Assembly: GCF_013423955.1 (NCBI RefSeq) | Contig: NZ_JACCKX010000001.1 | Location: 1,054,001 to 1,118,000 of the forward strand | From: Ottowia beijingensis | Lineage (GTDB): Bacteria > Pseudomonadota > Gammaproteobacteria > Burkholderiales > Burkholderiaceae_C | DNA length: 64,000 bases | Reading direction: 5' to 3' | In this document: positions 63,666 through 64,000 of the stretch, one piece after another | Numbering within the stretch: position 1 is the stretch's first letter | Layout: each line of letters opens with the position of its first letter | Made by a program: the position numbers and the translations under genes | The notes under the pieces: model-generated | What the model was told of the DNA's origin: nothing | The model's input: the letters and a program-made list of their open reading frames with translations, nothing else | The model's database searches: none

Positions 63666-64000
63666 TCAATCGAAGCGCCAGTCGGCCGCCACCGCATCGC
63701 CCACGCGCAGGGTGGCGCCGGCACCCTGCACAATGACGCAGTTTAAGCCGAAGGTGATGGCGCCGCCAAGCAGCGCGTTGGCGCGGTAGCTGGAGAGCGC
63801 GGCCAGTACCTCGGGGCTGGTCTCGCCCGTGGCCGGATCGACGTTGGGAATGGGGCAGCGCGGGCAGGGCTTGACCAGGCGCAGCACCACCTCGCCCTCG
63901 GCCGTGGCGATGCGCAACTCGTGCAGCCGGTCCTCGTCGTGCGCCTGCAGGCCGGCCAGCACGATGTTCGGCCGGAAACGCTCGATGCCCACGGCCGCGT
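63666..64000 (-). CDS. MOSC domain protein, C-terminal part
   Basis: The frame is open to the right edge. MGIERFRPNIVLAGLQAHDEDRLHELRIATAEGEVVLRLVKPCPRCPIPNVDPATGETSPEVLAAL has the MOSC-domain RFRPN motif and the conserved cysteine segment PCPRCPIPNVD. The YcbX-type layout is likely; such proteins bind molybdenum cofactor and act in N-hydroxylated base reduction. The start is outside the window. Confidence 0.88.
   Translation of the reverse strand, partial: AAVGIERFRPNIVLAGLQAHDEDRLHELRIATAEGEVVLRLVKPCPRCPIPNVDPATGETSPEVLAALSSYRANALLGGAITFGLNCVIVQGAGATLRVGDAVAADWRFD

Noticed and set aside
1-64000. tRNA or rRNA genes
   Set aside because: I saw no cloverleaf with a CCA-type end or T-loop consensus and no rRNA sequence on either strand. 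A tRNA scan would be decisive.

Overview
The window is about 68-70% GC and has the gene content of a betaproteobacterium of the order Burkholderiales, most likely family Comamonadaceae. The signs are a coq7 homologue, tandem porins of the Burkholderiales type, a soxCDYZAXB cluster in the betaproteobacterial order, a rubredoxin-thiD-hemL block beside pilGHIJL, a dusB-fis-purH block, and several families of intergenic repeats.

Layout. 0-1.3 kb: end of a peptide-type ABC importer (binding protein and permease, minus strand). 1.5-3.8 kb: two paralogous porins. 4.0-7.2 kb: coq7, an OsmC-like gene, a probable small RNA and ilvA. 7.3-17.9 kb: a type II secretion cluster (gspC on the minus strand, then gspGHIJKLMN and gspDE on the plus strand) with no gspF. 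17.9-20.1 kb: a small chromosomal integron with intI, a candidate attI, two attC sites and two cassettes. 20.4-33.6 kb: a sulfur-oxidation island with soxCDYZAXB, a thiol/sulfur relay (soxW, soxH, soxT), small c-type cytochromes, a flavocytochrome c sulfide dehydrogenase pair and an ArsR-type regulator. 33.7-38.4 kb: a ferric-iron-type ABC permease and ATPase, divergent, then an IPTL-CTERM surface protein. 38.5-43.3 kb: plsC, an apparently catalytically dead dihydroorotase (pyrX), pyrB, pyrR, ruvX and yqgE, all leftward. 43.4-53.3 kb: the twitching-motility chemosensory operon pilGHIJL. 53.4-64 kb: rubredoxin, thiD, hemL, a small secreted protein, purH, fis, dusB, a VTT-domain protein, an AlkB-like dioxygenase, ychF, an unrecognised coiled-coil/TPR-like gene and a partial MOSC protein.

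Three themes run across the window. First, dispersed repeats are dense: about 19 copies of a short imperfect palindrome (SR), seven copies of an element of about 100 bp (LR), and two copies of a MITE-like inverted-repeat element. LR copies nearly always abut a stop codon. Some repeats appear to have been taken into coding sequence as the leader peptides of GspH and GspJ, a segment of GspL and perhaps the signal peptide of the first gene. Second, nearly every junction in the sox operon carries a hairpin or an LR copy, which suggests graded expression. Third, about 29 apparent frameshifts occur in otherwise well-conserved genes. All those I could resolve are repaired by adding one base, usually in a short homopolymer. 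I read this as a systematic undercall in the assembly rather than gene decay, and I annotate such genes as whole.
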